Positions 1 through 11,989 of a DNA stretch of 64,000 nucleotides are shown one piece after another (position 1 is the first letter of the stretch; every line of letters starts with the position of its first letter). The notes under the pieces are model-generated. The model did not search any database. It was not told the DNA's origin and saw only the letters and a list, made by a program, of their open reading frames with translations. A program made the translations under genes and the position numbers. Source of the stretch: Glycomyces tritici (GTDB lineage: Bacteria > Actinomycetota > Actinomycetes > Mycobacteriales > Micromonosporaceae); NCBI RefSeq assembly GCF_030403505.1, contig NZ_JAUEMJ010000001.1, positions 805,762 to 869,761 on the forward strand. The letters run 5' to 3'.

Positions 1-68
1 GGCGGAAGGGGGCCGGGCTCCATCCTGCCAGCGTCCCGGTGCGGGGTAGGGGCGGCCCTACCGCGTGA

Positions 69-755
69 TCACTCGGTCGCGGCGAGTCGCCTGCGGCCCA
101 ACTGGTCCGCGGCGCGGATCGGTTCGGGGAGCCGGTAGGACGGGGCGAGTTCGAGCACGAGGTCGCGAGCGCCGGCGAGGGTGCGGCGGTGCCCGACCGA
201 GACGTAGACGGGCTTGACGCCGTCCTGGGTGCGCAGGGCGCAGCCGACGGTCTCGCCGCTCGCGGTGATCGCGGTCCACGCGCCGCGCTCGGGCCCGGGG
301 GCCTCCCAGGGCAGGTGCGGCGGGTTCTTGGCGACGCCGATCGCGGGCGCGTCGAGGACGACGCCGAGGTGGCAGGCGAGGCCGAACCGGCGCGGGTGGG
401 TGAGCCCGTAGCCGTCGCACACGTAGAGGTCGGGGGTGATCGAGAGCGCTTCGATCGCCTTGAGCAGCAAGGGAAGTTCACGAAAGGCCAGGAGGCCGGG
501 CACGTACGGGAAGTCGGAGGCGCCGTGCACGATCGACTGGTCGAGGACCTCGAGGTCGCCGCGGCGCATGACGACGGCGGTCGCTATGGCGGTGTCGCTG
601 TCCTTGTCGTAGGCGATGTCGAGCCCGGCGATCGTCTCTATAGGAGTGTCGTCCTCGGCGACGACCACGCATCCGGCCAGTTCGGTCTGCATCGCGACCG
701 CTTCGGCCTCGTCGCGCGGAAGGCGGGCATAGGCGGCTCGGGGTTGATCGCTCAC
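69..755 (-). CDS. nfi: Endonuclease V (deoxyinosine 3' endonuclease)
   Basis: This 228-residue protein should nick DNA at the second phosphodiester 3' of deoxyinosine, starting repair of deaminated adenine. The whole length fits the endonuclease V family (usually 210-240 residues). The four expected metal/catalytic positions can be seen: Asp46 in AGLDIAYD, Glu93 in FRELPLL, Asp114 in YVCDGYG and His189 in SVGHRR. The family wedge-type motif around PYVPG (residues 83-87) is present. The start codon is ATG. The gene stands alone, with the acidic small gene upstream on the same strand about 50 bp away; no operon partner points to a specialised role. I am confident of the family. Confidence 0.95.
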   Translation of the reverse strand: MSDQPRAAYARLPRDEAEAVAMQTELAGCVVVAEDDTPIETIAGLDIAYDKDSDTAIATAVVMRRGDLEVLDQSIVHGASDFPYVPGLLAFRELPLLLKAIEALSITPDLYVCDGYGLTHPRRFGLACHLGVVLDAPAIGVAKNPPHLPWEAPGPERGAWTAITASGETVGCALRTQDGVKPVYVSVGHRRTLAGARDLVLELAPSYRLPEPIRAADQLGRRRLAATE

Positions 756-808
756 GTCGAGAGCCTAACGAAAGGGGTCGTTCGGGGCGGAGGGCCTCAG
801 AGGCCGGG

Positions 809-1147
809 TCAGAAGCCGCGACCGAACTCGGGCCCGAACTCGTCGTCGCCCTCGTGGTGGAAGTCCCCATCGGGATCGAAGTCGGGTTCGAGGTCGATCT
901 CGGTGTCGGTGCCGAGGCCGTCATCGAAGACGGGCTCGTAGTCGAGGTCATCGTCGGCGAAGTCCTCCCCGTCGGTCTCGAAGCTGCCGTCGGCCTCGGT
1001 CTCGTAGAGGAAGCGGTAGTCGTCCTCCCCCGCTTCGGGACCGAAGGCGGGCTCGTACGCCGACGCCGGGTCGTCCGGATTCGCCGCCAGAGAGGAGAAG
1101 AAGCCGTCGTCGAAGGTCCCGTCCTCGTCGAACAGGTCGTCGGTCAC
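809..1147 (-). CDS. Small very acidic hypothetical protein
   Basis: I do not recognise this 112-residue protein. It is dominated by Asp, Glu, Gly and Phe/Tyr, has almost no Lys or Arg, and has no membrane segment or signal peptide. The start is a GTG preceded by a strong GAGGAGG ribosome binding site, which is the main reason to believe it is translated. Codon third positions are G/C rich as in neighbouring genes. It lies just upstream of the endonuclease V gene on the same strand (about 50 bp), so the two may be cotranscribed. The sequence looks intrinsically disordered. It could be an acidic chaperone-like or DNA-mimic protein, but nothing in the sequence proves that. Confidence 0.6.
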   Translation of the reverse strand: MTDDLFDEDGTFDDGFFSSLAANPDDPASAYEPAFGPEAGEDDYRFLYETEADGSFETDGEDFADDDLDYEPVFDDGLGTDTEIDLEPDFDPDGDFHHEGDDEFGPEFGRGF

Positions 1148-1288
1148 GGCGTCCTCCTCATAGCGTCACTGCCTGCCTCCCACCATATTCGGTGGGTGCG
1201 ACGCCCGCACCCGTCCGCACCGGCCCGCCCGATCCGCTCAGGGCGAACGGCCCTTGCCCGCCGCCCGGTCAGGGGCCATGCTCAGGTG

Positions 1289-2368
1289 ATGAGCACCGAG
1301 AAGCGCATCCTCGTCCTCGGCGGGACCGTGTTCCTGTCCGAGGCCATCGCGAAGCACGCCGTCGCGCGCGGGCACCGCGTCACCATCGCCTCGCGCGGCA
1401 CCACCGGCGAACCGCCCGAAGGCGCCGCGTTCAGCAGGCTCGACCGATCCACCGGGGAGGGCCTCGACGCCCTGCGCGGCAAGGAGTTCGATGCCGTCTT
1501 CGACGTCGCGCGCGTCCCGGGCCACATCGGCCCGGTCCTCGACGCGCTCACCGACCACGTCGGCCACTGGTCGCTCGTGTCCACGATCTCGGTCTACGCG
1601 AGGAACGACGTGGTGAGCGACGAGCTCCACGAGCCGACCGCGCCCGACTCGACCGACGCCGCCTGGGAGATCTACGGCGCCAGCAAGGTCGCCTGCGAGA
1701 CCCTGGTGCGGGATCGCCTGGGCGACAAGGCCCTCATCACCCGGCCCGGCCTCATCGTCGGGCCCGGGGACCGCAACGACCGCCTCGGCTACTGGCCGCT
1801 GCGCTTCACCGAAGGCGGCGAAGTGCTCGCCCCCGGCACCCCTGACCGGCGGGTCCAGTGGATCGACGTCGAGGACTACGCGGCCTGGCTCCTCGACGCC
1901 GCCGACGCGGGCGCCGGCGGCACGATCGACGCCATCGGCGAACCGGTCGCCTTCGGGGCCTTCCTCGACGGCGTCGCGGACGCGCTCATCGAACGGGGCG
2001 TCCTCACCGAGCGCCCGAACCTGACGTGGGTGCCGCAGGAGTTCCTGCTCGAGCACGGCGTCAACCCCTGGGCCGGGCCCGACTCGCTCGGCATGTGGGT
2101 GCCCTCGCCCGACTACGACGGCATGCAGGGCCGCCCCGGCGGCCCCGCAGCGGCGGCGGGCTTCCGGGCCTCGCCCCTGGACGTCACCGTGAACCGCTGG
2201 TGGGACGCCAACGCCGCGTCGCCGCGCTTGAAGGCCGGGCTCACCCGGGAGAAGGAGAGCGCCGTGCTCGCCGCCTGGCACGGCGACCCGGACCGCGTCC
2301 CGGAGCCGCATCTCGGCGAGCGCCGCTTCACCGTGCCGGAGCCGGGCAACGTCAAGTACGAAGGCTGA
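1289..2368 (+). CDS. NAD(P)-dependent epimerase/reductase (extended SDR-like)
   Basis: A 359-residue Rossmann-fold protein of the atypical/extended short-chain dehydrogenase class. The nucleotide-binding loop LVLGGTVFLSEAI lies at residues 8-20 and the catalytic YGASK (Tyr129, Lys133) is in place. Such proteins act on nucleotide sugars or as reductases, but the substrate cannot be read from the sequence. An upstream in-frame reading extends far beyond the natural N terminus; I chose the ATG at 1289 because the Rossmann strand begins seven residues later. The gene ends six bases before a strong bidirectional terminator and converges with the next gene. Its lone position gives no pathway clue. 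Confidence 0.85.
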   Translation: MSTEKRILVLGGTVFLSEAIAKHAVARGHRVTIASRGTTGEPPEGAAFSRLDRSTGEGLDALRGKEFDAVFDVARVPGHIGPVLDALTDHVGHWSLVSTISVYARNDVVSDELHEPTAPDSTDAAWEIYGASKVACETLVRDRLGDKALITRPGLIVGPGDRNDRLGYWPLRFTEGGEVLAPGTPDRRVQWIDVEDYAAWLLDAADAGAGGTIDAIGEPVAFGAFLDGVADALIERGVLTERPNLTWVPQEFLLEHGVNPWAGPDSLGMWVPSPDYDGMQGRPGGPAAAAGFRASPLDVTVNRWWDANAASPRLKAGLTREKESAVLAAWHGDPDRVPEPHLGERRFTVPEPGNVKYEG

Positions 2369-2373
2369 ACGCA

Positions 2374-2405
2374 ACGGCCCCACCTGCGAAAGCAGGTGGG
2401 GCCGT
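2374..2405. terminator. Bidirectional intrinsic terminator
   Basis: A perfect 14-bp stem (ACGGCCCCACCTGC and its complement) closed by a GAAA tetraloop sits between two convergent genes, the epimerase and the proline-rich membrane protein. There is no long U tract, as is common in high-GC actinomycetes. Confidence 0.85.
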
Positions 2406-2416
2406 GGACGTCTCGT

Positions 2417-3148
2417 CTACTGCTGCGGCGGGCCGGGGGGCTGCTGGCCGTACGGGGGCTGGCCCGGACCGGGCTGCCCCGGTCCCGGCTGCTGCGGCCC
2501 GGGCGGCTGCTGACCGTAGGGCGGCTGGCCCATGTACGGGCCCATCGGCGCCTCGTCCTTGCGGAAGAACTCGTTCGAGGCCGGGACGGCGAGGAGGATG
2601 ATGATCACCAGCGAGCCGACGATGAACAAGAGCACCGTGATCCATTCGAACGCCGAGACCCAGCCGGGCGTGGCGTCCTCGATCGCCTGCGTCATCTCGT
2701 CCTCGTACTCCTGGCCGTTGACCGTGGTGGTCATGGAGCCGAGCTGGCCGATGAGGCCGCCGATCCCGCAGCACAGCAGGCCGATGCCGGCGAGGATCCA
2801 GCTGAGGATCCGCGCCGGGCGCTTGCCCTTGTTCACCAAGAGGGCCAGGACCACGTAGAAGACCGCGAAGACGATGTAGATGCCGGCGACGGCCGCGAAC
2901 GAGAGGGTCATCAACGTGCTGACGTCGTCGCTCGTGAGGCCCGACTCCGCCATCGACGGGTCGTTGAGCATCTCGTCGACCACGATCTCCTCGACCGCAC
3001 CCGACACCGCGAACATGCTGATGGCGGTGAGGACGAGGAACGCCGCCGTGAGGATCTGGGTCCACACGACGGCGGTGACCGATGTCGGCCTGGGCCTGGG
3101 CCCCGGCGGGGGCGACTGCGGGTATTGCGGCGCCGGCGGGTAAGCCAT
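2417..3148 (-). CDS. Membrane protein with proline-rich termini
   Basis: A 243-residue protein with four likely membrane segments: about residues 26-48, 78-102, 112-135 and 162-185. They are flanked by a Pro-rich N-terminal tail (YPPAPQYPQSPPPGPRP) and a Pro/Gln/Gly-rich C-terminal tail with repeated PPYGQQPPGP blocks. This layout is typical of DUF4064-like small membrane proteins in actinomycetes, whose function is unknown. The tails probably face the cytoplasm and could bind WW/SH3-like or cell-division partners, but that is inference. It lies alone on the minus strand, with the nitrite operon terminator behind its promoter. Confidence 0.75.
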   Translation of the reverse strand: MAYPPAPQYPQSPPPGPRPRPTSVTAVVWTQILTAAFLVLTAISMFAVSGAVEEIVVDEMLNDPSMAESGLTSDDVSTLMTLSFAAVAGIYIVFAVFYVVLALLVNKGKRPARILSWILAGIGLLCCGIGGLIGQLGSMTTTVNGQEYEDEMTQAIEDATPGWVSAFEWITVLLFIVGSLVIIILLAVPASNEFFRKDEAPMGPYMGQPPYGQQPPGPQQPGPGQPGPGQPPYGQQPPGPPQQ

Positions 3149-3265
3149 GGCGGTCTCCGATCAATGATGGGCTGGGCGTGACGGTCTCAGGAACCTCATC
3201 GTACGGAGTCGCGGACCGCCGCGCCACCCATCCTCAATGGCCGGTGAACTGCGAGGAGACGCTGA

Positions 3266-3295
3266 CGCCGCCCCGATCGGAGGACCGGGGCGGCG
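3266..3295 (-). terminator. Terminator of the nitrite reductase operon
   Basis: A 10-bp GC-only stem (CGCCGCCCCG and its complement) with a 10-base loop lies 13 bases past the stop of the HemD-like gene, the last gene of the nir operon. Confidence 0.7.
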
Positions 3296-3307
3296 CGAGC
3301 AGCGATT

Positions 3308-4459
3308 TCAGACTTCGAGGTTCAAGCGGTAGCCGCGCTTGATCACTGTTTCCACACAGGACCGCAGGTGCACGGCGTCGCGCAGGCGGGTCACCGCCAT
3401 CTCGACGGCGTGGCCGTCGGCCCCGCGCGGCAGGTGGCCGAGGAGCTCGGCGCGGGAGAGGACCTTGCCGTTCGCGGAGGCCAGTGCTCTTATGACGGCC
3501 ATCGGCGCGGGCGGGAGCTGGAACGGCTGGTCGTCGAGGAGGACCATGTGGCCGCGCAGCTCGATGCTGTGCCCGGTCGCGAGCTGGAGCTTGCGGGAGC
3601 GCTTGGGCAGGGCCGAGGCGACGGTGCGCACGAGCGCGCCGAGGCGGGCCCGCTGCGGCTGCACCGATTCGACGCCGAGGCGGGTGAGCGGCGCGGCGGT
3701 GATCGGGCCGACCGAGACGGAGAGGACCCCGTTGTCCTCGGCCGAGGCGCGGAACGCCTCGAGCATGTCGGCTGCCTGGTCGCCCGCGATGCGCAGCAGG
3801 GCGTTCGCGGCGGGCGCGGAGGTGAAGGTCACCGCGTCGATGCGGCGGGCGCAGATGGCGTCCACGAGGCGCTGCACGGGCGTGATGTCGGTGGGCAGAG
3901 TCCAGCGGTAGACCGGCACGGCGACGGCCGCGCCGCCGCCGTCGCGGACGGTCTGGATGAAGTCCTCGGCGGGGTCGCCGTGAAGCTGGATCGCGACCCG
4001 CTGGCCGTTGACGCCGCGCTCGCGCAGGTACTCCACGACCTCGTCGCCGGTCTCGCTCGGCGCGGTCCACTCCTCGGTGAGGCCCGCCGCGCGCACCGCG
4101 CCGAGGGCCTTGGGGCCGCGGCACAGAATGCGCGCGCGGCCCATCACGGTGAGCAGGTCGTCGCCCATGCCCCAGCCCTCGGCCGCCTCGAGCCAGCCGC
4201 GGAAGCCGATGCCGGTGGTCGCGACCACGAGGTCGGGGGCTTCGCGGATGAGCTCCACAGTGGCCGCTCGCAGCGCCTCGTCGTCCGGCAGCGGGACGAT
4301 GCGCAGCGTCGGGGCGACCACCGTGCGGGCGCCGCGGCGCTCCAGGAGGGTCGCCAGCTCGTCGGCGCGGCGCTGGGCGGTGACGGCCACGGTGTAGCCG
4401 GTCAGCGGCGCCAGCGTCGAGTCGACGGCTTCGCGGGAGGGGGCAGGGGCTGCGACCAT
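3308..4459 (-). CDS. Uroporphyrinogen-III synthase fused to an OmpR-type DNA-binding domain
   Basis: This 383-residue protein joins two domains. Residues of roughly 20-265 are a HemD-type uroporphyrinogen-III synthase fold, which cyclises hydroxymethylbilane for siroheme and heme. Residues of roughly 290-380 form a winged helix-turn-helix of the response-regulator C-terminal type, ending GYRLNL like OmpR/PhoB domains. No receiver domain is present. The same fusion is known next to nirBD in other actinobacteria (the M. tuberculosis Rv0260c type). Its start overlaps the nirD stop by one base (TGATG), so it is translationally coupled and last in the operon. It may supply siroheme precursor to NirB and sense it as a regulator; the second role is inference. 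Confidence 0.88.
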   Translation of the reverse strand: MVAAPAPSREAVDSTLAPLTGYTVAVTAQRRADELATLLERRGARTVVAPTLRIVPLPDDEALRAATVELIREAPDLVVATTGIGFRGWLEAAEGWGMGDDLLTVMGRARILCRGPKALGAVRAAGLTEEWTAPSETGDEVVEYLRERGVNGQRVAIQLHGDPAEDFIQTVRDGGGAAVAVPVYRWTLPTDITPVQRLVDAICARRIDAVTFTSAPAANALLRIAGDQAADMLEAFRASAEDNGVLSVSVGPITAAPLTRLGVESVQPQRARLGALVRTVASALPKRSRKLQLATGHSIELRGHMVLLDDQPFQLPPAPMAVIRALASANGKVLSRAELLGHLPRGADGHAVEMAVTRLRDAVHLRSCVETVIKRGYRLNLEV

Positions 4460-4800
4460 CAGGCGCTCGCTTTCACTTCCGAGTTGACGCCGACGCGGAC
4501 CTGCCCGTCGAGGACTTCGACGGCGAAGACCTCCAGGGCCACCGTCTCGTCGTCGAGGCAGATGCCGGTCTTGAGCGAGAACGCCTGCTTGAGCAGGGGG
4601 CTGGTGACGATCGGCTCGCCGCCGCGGTCGCCCACCAGGCCCCGGCTCATGACGTTGGCGTCCATGAACGGGTCCAGGTTGGCGACGGCGTAGAGGCTGT
4701 CGTCGTGGAGGCGGAACACCGCGACCTGGGTGCCGTCCTCCAGGAGGGCGGCCACTCCGCGGCCGGGAATGATGCGATCGAACCGGCAGATGGTTTGCAT
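4459..4800 (-). CDS. nirD: Nitrite reductase (NADH) small subunit NirD
   Basis: A 113-residue Rieske-like ferredoxin-fold protein that accompanies NirB in assimilatory nitrite reduction to ammonium. Like many NirD proteins it lacks the Cys and His ligands of a true Rieske centre; only the hydrophobic core pattern (AVFRLHDDSLYAVANLDPF) is seen. The start ATG at 4800 is preceded by AAGGAAG lying inside the last codons of nirB, five bases away. It overlaps the downstream HemD-OmpR gene by one base. A longer reading upstream is only the shadow of nirB. Confidence 0.93.
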   Translation of the reverse strand: MQTICRFDRIIPGRGVAALLEDGTQVAVFRLHDDSLYAVANLDPFMDANVMSRGLVGDRGGEPIVTSPLLKQAFSLKTGICLDDETVALEVFAVEVLDGQVRVGVNSEVKASA

Positions 4801-4805
4801 TCTGA

Positions 4806-7283
4806 TCACTTCCTTATGGGCGTGCCGAGAGCGACGGGCGTGCTGTGCGAGCGCTCGGTGGTCCCGGCCGGGAACTTCTGGCCGCGGACGGTCTCGAACT
4901 CGATCTTCGGGTCCGGGGCCTCGGGTGCGTTGACGAAGGACACGAAGCGCTGGAGCTTCTCGGGGTCGTCGATGACGCCCTTCCACTCGTCGGCGTAGTT
5001 CTCGACGTGCTTCTCCATGAGCGCGTCGAGTTCGCCGCAGATGCCGAGCTTGTCGTCCACGATGACCTCGCGGAGGTAGTCGATGCCGCCTTCGAGGGCC
5101 TCGACCCACTTCGAGGTGCGCTGCAGGCGGTCGGCGGTCGAGATGTAGAACATCAGGAACCGGTCGATGGTTCGCACCAGCGTCTCGGTGTCCACATCAG
5201 ACAGCAGCAGGTCGGCGTGGCGGGGCGTGAAGCCGCCGTTGCCGCCCACGTACAGGTTCCAGCCGTGCTCGGTCGCGATGATCCCGAAGTCCTTGCCGCG
5301 GGCCTCGGCGCATTCGCGCGCGCAGCCGGAGACGGCGGACTTGAGCTTGTGCGGGCTGCGCAGCCCGCGGTAGCGCAGTTCGAGGTCGATCGCCATCTTC
5401 ACCGAGTCCTGGACGCCGTAGCGGCACCAGTCGGTGCCGACGCAGGACTTGACGGTCCGCAGGGCCTTGCCGTAGGCGTGGCCCGACTCGAAGCCGGCGT
5501 CCACGAGCTTGCGCCAGATCTTCGGCAGGTCCTCGACGCGGGCGCCGAACATGTCGATGCGCTGGCCGCCCGTGATCTTCGTGTAGAGGTCGAACTCCTT
5601 GGCGACCTCGCCGATGACGATGAGCTTGTCCGGGGTGATCTCGCCGCCGGGGATGCGCGGGACCACCGAGTAGGTGCCGTTGCGCTGCATGTTCGCCAGG
5701 AAGTGGTCGTTGGTGTCCTGGAGGGACGCCTGCTCGCCTTCGAGGATGTGCCCGTTGGAGAGGCTCGCGAGGATCGAGGCGACCGTGGGCTTGCACAGGT
5801 CGCAGCCGGCGCCGGTGCCGTACCGGGCGATGAGCTCGGAGAACGTGGTGATGCCGGTGACCTTGACGATGTCGAACAGCTCGGCCCGCGACTGCGTGAA
5901 GTGCTCGCACACCGCGTTGGAGACCTCGACGCCGCCTTCCTTGAGCAGCTGCTTGAGCATCGGGATGCACGAGCCGCAGGAGGTGCCGGCCTTGGTGCAG
6001 GCCTTGAGCTCGCCGACGTCGGTGCAGCCCTGCTCGTGGATGGCGCCCATGATGTCGCCCTTGGTGACCGCGTTGCAGGAGCAGACCTGCGCGCCGTCGG
6101 GCAGGGCGCCCTCGATCTCGCCGCCGCCGAGGAGGTCGGCGAGCTTGCCGGGGACCTTGCCGCCCACGGAGGCGCGCAGCAGCGGGTAGGGCTCGGCGTC
6201 GCCGACGAGCATGCCGCCCAGGAGAGTCTGGGCGTCGTCGGAGAGGATCAGCTTGGCGTAGGTGCCGTGCGCCGGGTCCAGGTAGGTGGTGGAGAGCGGG
6301 CCCTCCATCGCGCCGAACTGGGCGACGTCGACGCCGAGGAGCTTCAGCTTCGTCGACATGTCGGCGCCCGGGAAGGTCGCCTCGCCGCCCGCGAGCCGGT
6401 CGGCGACCACTTCGGCCATCGAGTAGCCGGGGGCCACCAGGCCGTAGCACATGCCTTCCATCGCGGCGACTTCGCCGATCGCGTACACGTCCGGGTCCGA
6501 GGTCTGGCAGGACAGGTCGGTGATGATGCCGCCGCGCTCGCCCACCTCGATGCCGCAGTCGCGGGCGAGCTGGTCGCGGGGGCGCACGCCCGCCGCGAAG
6601 ATGATCAGGTCGGTGTCGTACGCGACGCCTTCGCGGTTGGTCTCCATGCGCAGGCGGCCGTCGACGGCCTCGATCTTGGTGCCGCCGGTGCCGCAGTCGA
6701 CGCCGATGCCGAGCTTCACGATGTGCTGCTTGAGGATGCCGCCGCCGGCCTCGTCGAGCTGGCGGGCCATGAGCCAGGGGGCGAACTCGACGATCTGCGT
6801 CTCGAGCCCGAGGAGCTTCAGCGCGTTCGCGGCCTCGAGGCCGAGGAGCCCGCCGCCGATGACCACGCCGTGGCGCCGGCCCTCGGAGTGGGCCTTGATC
6901 GCCTCGAGGTCCTCGATGGTGCGGTAGACGAACACGCCTTCGAGGTCGGCGCCCTCCATCGGGGGCACGAACGCGTAGGAGCCGGTGGCGAACACGAGCT
7001 TGTCGTAGGCGTACTCGCCGGAGGCGGAGCGCACGACCTTGGCCTCGCGGTCGATCGACACGGCCGCTTCACCGAGGCGCACGTCGACGCCGTCGAGGTC
7101 CGAGGCGAGCGAGAGCTCCTCGGCGCTGACCCCGTCGAAGAACGCCGACAGGCGCACCCGGTCGTAGGCCGGGCGGGGCTCCTCGCAGAGGACCGTGACC
7201 TCCCAGGACGGGTCGCGCTGGGTGACCGCCTCCAGGAACCGGCGGCCGACCATGCCGTCGCCGATGACTACCAACTTGCTCAT
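4806..7283 (-). CDS. nirB: Nitrite reductase (NADH) large subunit NirB
   Basis: An 825-residue cytoplasmic enzyme reducing nitrite to ammonium with NADH. Order of parts: FAD-binding Rossmann fold from residue 3 (VVIGDGMVGRRFLEAV), NAD-binding fold with GGGLLGLEAANAL near 145, a BFD-like [2Fe-2S] region with CSCNAVTKGDI and CGSC near 405-445, a ferredoxin-like half domain, and the siroheme/[4Fe-4S] domain with CVGTDWC and SGCARECAEA. The length is normal for NirB. It overlaps the upstream flavoprotein stop by four bases (ATGA) and is followed by nirD after five bases. With the nitrate reductase and transporter 12-15 kb away it completes nitrate assimilation. Confidence 0.96.
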   Translation of the reverse strand: MSKLVVIGDGMVGRRFLEAVTQRDPSWEVTVLCEEPRPAYDRVRLSAFFDGVSAEELSLASDLDGVDVRLGEAAVSIDREAKVVRSASGEYAYDKLVFATGSYAFVPPMEGADLEGVFVYRTIEDLEAIKAHSEGRRHGVVIGGGLLGLEAANALKLLGLETQIVEFAPWLMARQLDEAGGGILKQHIVKLGIGVDCGTGGTKIEAVDGRLRMETNREGVAYDTDLIIFAAGVRPRDQLARDCGIEVGERGGIITDLSCQTSDPDVYAIGEVAAMEGMCYGLVAPGYSMAEVVADRLAGGEATFPGADMSTKLKLLGVDVAQFGAMEGPLSTTYLDPAHGTYAKLILSDDAQTLLGGMLVGDAEPYPLLRASVGGKVPGKLADLLGGGEIEGALPDGAQVCSCNAVTKGDIMGAIHEQGCTDVGELKACTKAGTSCGSCIPMLKQLLKEGGVEVSNAVCEHFTQSRAELFDIVKVTGITTFSELIARYGTGAGCDLCKPTVASILASLSNGHILEGEQASLQDTNDHFLANMQRNGTYSVVPRIPGGEITPDKLIVIGEVAKEFDLYTKITGGQRIDMFGARVEDLPKIWRKLVDAGFESGHAYGKALRTVKSCVGTDWCRYGVQDSVKMAIDLELRYRGLRSPHKLKSAVSGCARECAEARGKDFGIIATEHGWNLYVGGNGGFTPRHADLLLSDVDTETLVRTIDRFLMFYISTADRLQRTSKWVEALEGGIDYLREVIVDDKLGICGELDALMEKHVENYADEWKGVIDDPEKLQRFVSFVNAPEAPDPKIEFETVRGQKFPAGTTERSHSTPVALGTPIRK

Positions 7284-8701
7284 GCTGACACCTCATTCAA
7301 TTGCTCGGCAGCCTGACCGATTCCAGCGACGGTGCTGTTCAGCCACTTGCACAGGCCCGCGACGTCCTCGGCACAGGTGCCGCAGCCCGTCGAGGCCTGC
7401 GTGGCCTCCGACAGGGCCTCGGGCGTGCGCGCTCCATTGAGGAACGCCTTGCCCAGGACCCCTTTCGTGACGTTGTTGCAGCGGCAGACCACGACCTCGT
7501 CGGACATGGACGCCGGAGTATCGGGGGCCACCGACACGGACTCGCCGGGGCGGCCCATCAGGAGGGTGCGGCGGTCGTGCGGCACCGGGTCACCGGTGTC
7601 GAACAACTGGACCACCTGGCCCACCATGGGGTTGTCGCCGAGCATGACCGCCCCCGCGAGGCGGCCGTCGGCGTCGATCACCAAGCGGGCGTACGTGCCC
7701 CGCGTCGGGTCGGCGAAGGAGACGACCTCGTCGCCCTCGACCTCGCCCATCGCGGCGAGCTCGATCCCGGAGGCCTTCAGGCGGGTGACCAGGCGCGAGC
7801 CCTCGTAGGCCGCGTCCGGGTTCACACCGGAGAGGAGGTCGACCACGACGTCCGACTGCTCCCAGGCGGGGCCGACGAGCCCGTAGGGGATGCCGCGGTG
7901 CTCGGCGCAGTCGCCCACGGCGAACACGTCCGGGTGGGAGGTGCGGCACTGGTCGTCGATCTTCACGGCCCGGCCGCACTCGATCCCCATCGAGCGGGCC
8001 AGGTCGGCGTTGGGGCGGATGCCGCACGAGACGACCATGAGCTGGCCGGTGATGGTGCGGCCGTCCGCGAGCACGAGGGTGAGGCCGTCGTCGCCGTGGA
8101 TGACCCGGGTGGTCTGCGCGTCCACGACCGACTGGACGCCGACCTCGGCGTAGGAGTCGGCGAGGACCTTGGCGCCCAGGTGGTCGAGCTGCCGGTCCAT
8201 GAGGTGGCCGGCCGCGTGGACCACGGTGACGTCCATGCCGCGCTTGGCGAGGCCGCGGGCGGCTTCGAGGCCGAGGAGCCCGCCGCCGAGCACGATCGCG
8301 CTGGCGCGGTTGGCGGCCTCGTCGAGGATGGAGCGGGCGTCCTCGATCGTGCGGAGGACGTAGGCGCCGGTGGGGAGCGGTGAAAGGCCGGGGATCGGCG
8401 GGACGAACGCGTCCGCGCCGGTGGCCAGGACCAGTTTGTCGAAGGCGACGCCGTTGACGGTCTTGTGCTCCAGGTCCACGGTCTCCACCGCTTCGCCGAG
8501 GCGCACTTCGACGTTCTCGGGCGGGACCGGCAGGGCGATCTCGTCCTCGGTCTGCTTGCCCGCGATCATGCTGGAGAGCAGGATGCGGTTGTAGGCGGCC
8601 TGGGGCTCGTCCCCGAAGACGGTGACCTCGACGCCGCGCCGCCCGAGCTCGCGGGCGATGCGGGCCCCGGCCATGCCGTAACCGACGATCGCGACCTTCA
8701 C
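7280..8701 (-). CDS. NasB-like FAD/NAD(P)H oxidoreductase with BFD-type iron-sulfur domain
   Basis: A 473-residue flavoprotein resembling the front half of NirB without the siroheme part. It starts with an FAD fold (GYGMAGARIARELG), has an NAD fold (GGGLLGLEAARGL) near residue 150, and ends in a BFD-like [2Fe-2S] domain with CRCNNVTKG and CGTCAEDV. Proteins of this build act as the electron-transfer subunit of assimilatory nitrate reductase (NasB of Bacillus), passing NADH electrons to the molybdenum subunit. I chose the GTG at 8701, which has GGGAGG in front and begins the Rossmann strand at once. It is first in the nir operon; its upstream region shares an element with the nitrate reductase gene. 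Confidence 0.88.
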   Translation of the reverse strand: MKVAIVGYGMAGARIARELGRRGVEVTVFGDEPQAAYNRILLSSMIAGKQTEDEIALPVPPENVEVRLGEAVETVDLEHKTVNGVAFDKLVLATGADAFVPPIPGLSPLPTGAYVLRTIEDARSILDEAANRASAIVLGGGLLGLEAARGLAKRGMDVTVVHAAGHLMDRQLDHLGAKVLADSYAEVGVQSVVDAQTTRVIHGDDGLTLVLADGRTITGQLMVVSCGIRPNADLARSMGIECGRAVKIDDQCRTSHPDVFAVGDCAEHRGIPYGLVGPAWEQSDVVVDLLSGVNPDAAYEGSRLVTRLKASGIELAAMGEVEGDEVVSFADPTRGTYARLVIDADGRLAGAVMLGDNPMVGQVVQLFDTGDPVPHDRRTLLMGRPGESVSVAPDTPASMSDEVVVCRCNNVTKGVLGKAFLNGARTPEALSEATQASTGCGTCAEDVAGLCKWLNSTVAGIGQAAEQLNEVSA

Positions 8702-11918
<3,217 letters not shown>

Positions 11919-11989
11919 CTCCGACCTTGATTCCGGAATTCACTAGTATCCACGTGAATATTCTGCTTTATGAGATTTGGTAGGCACAA

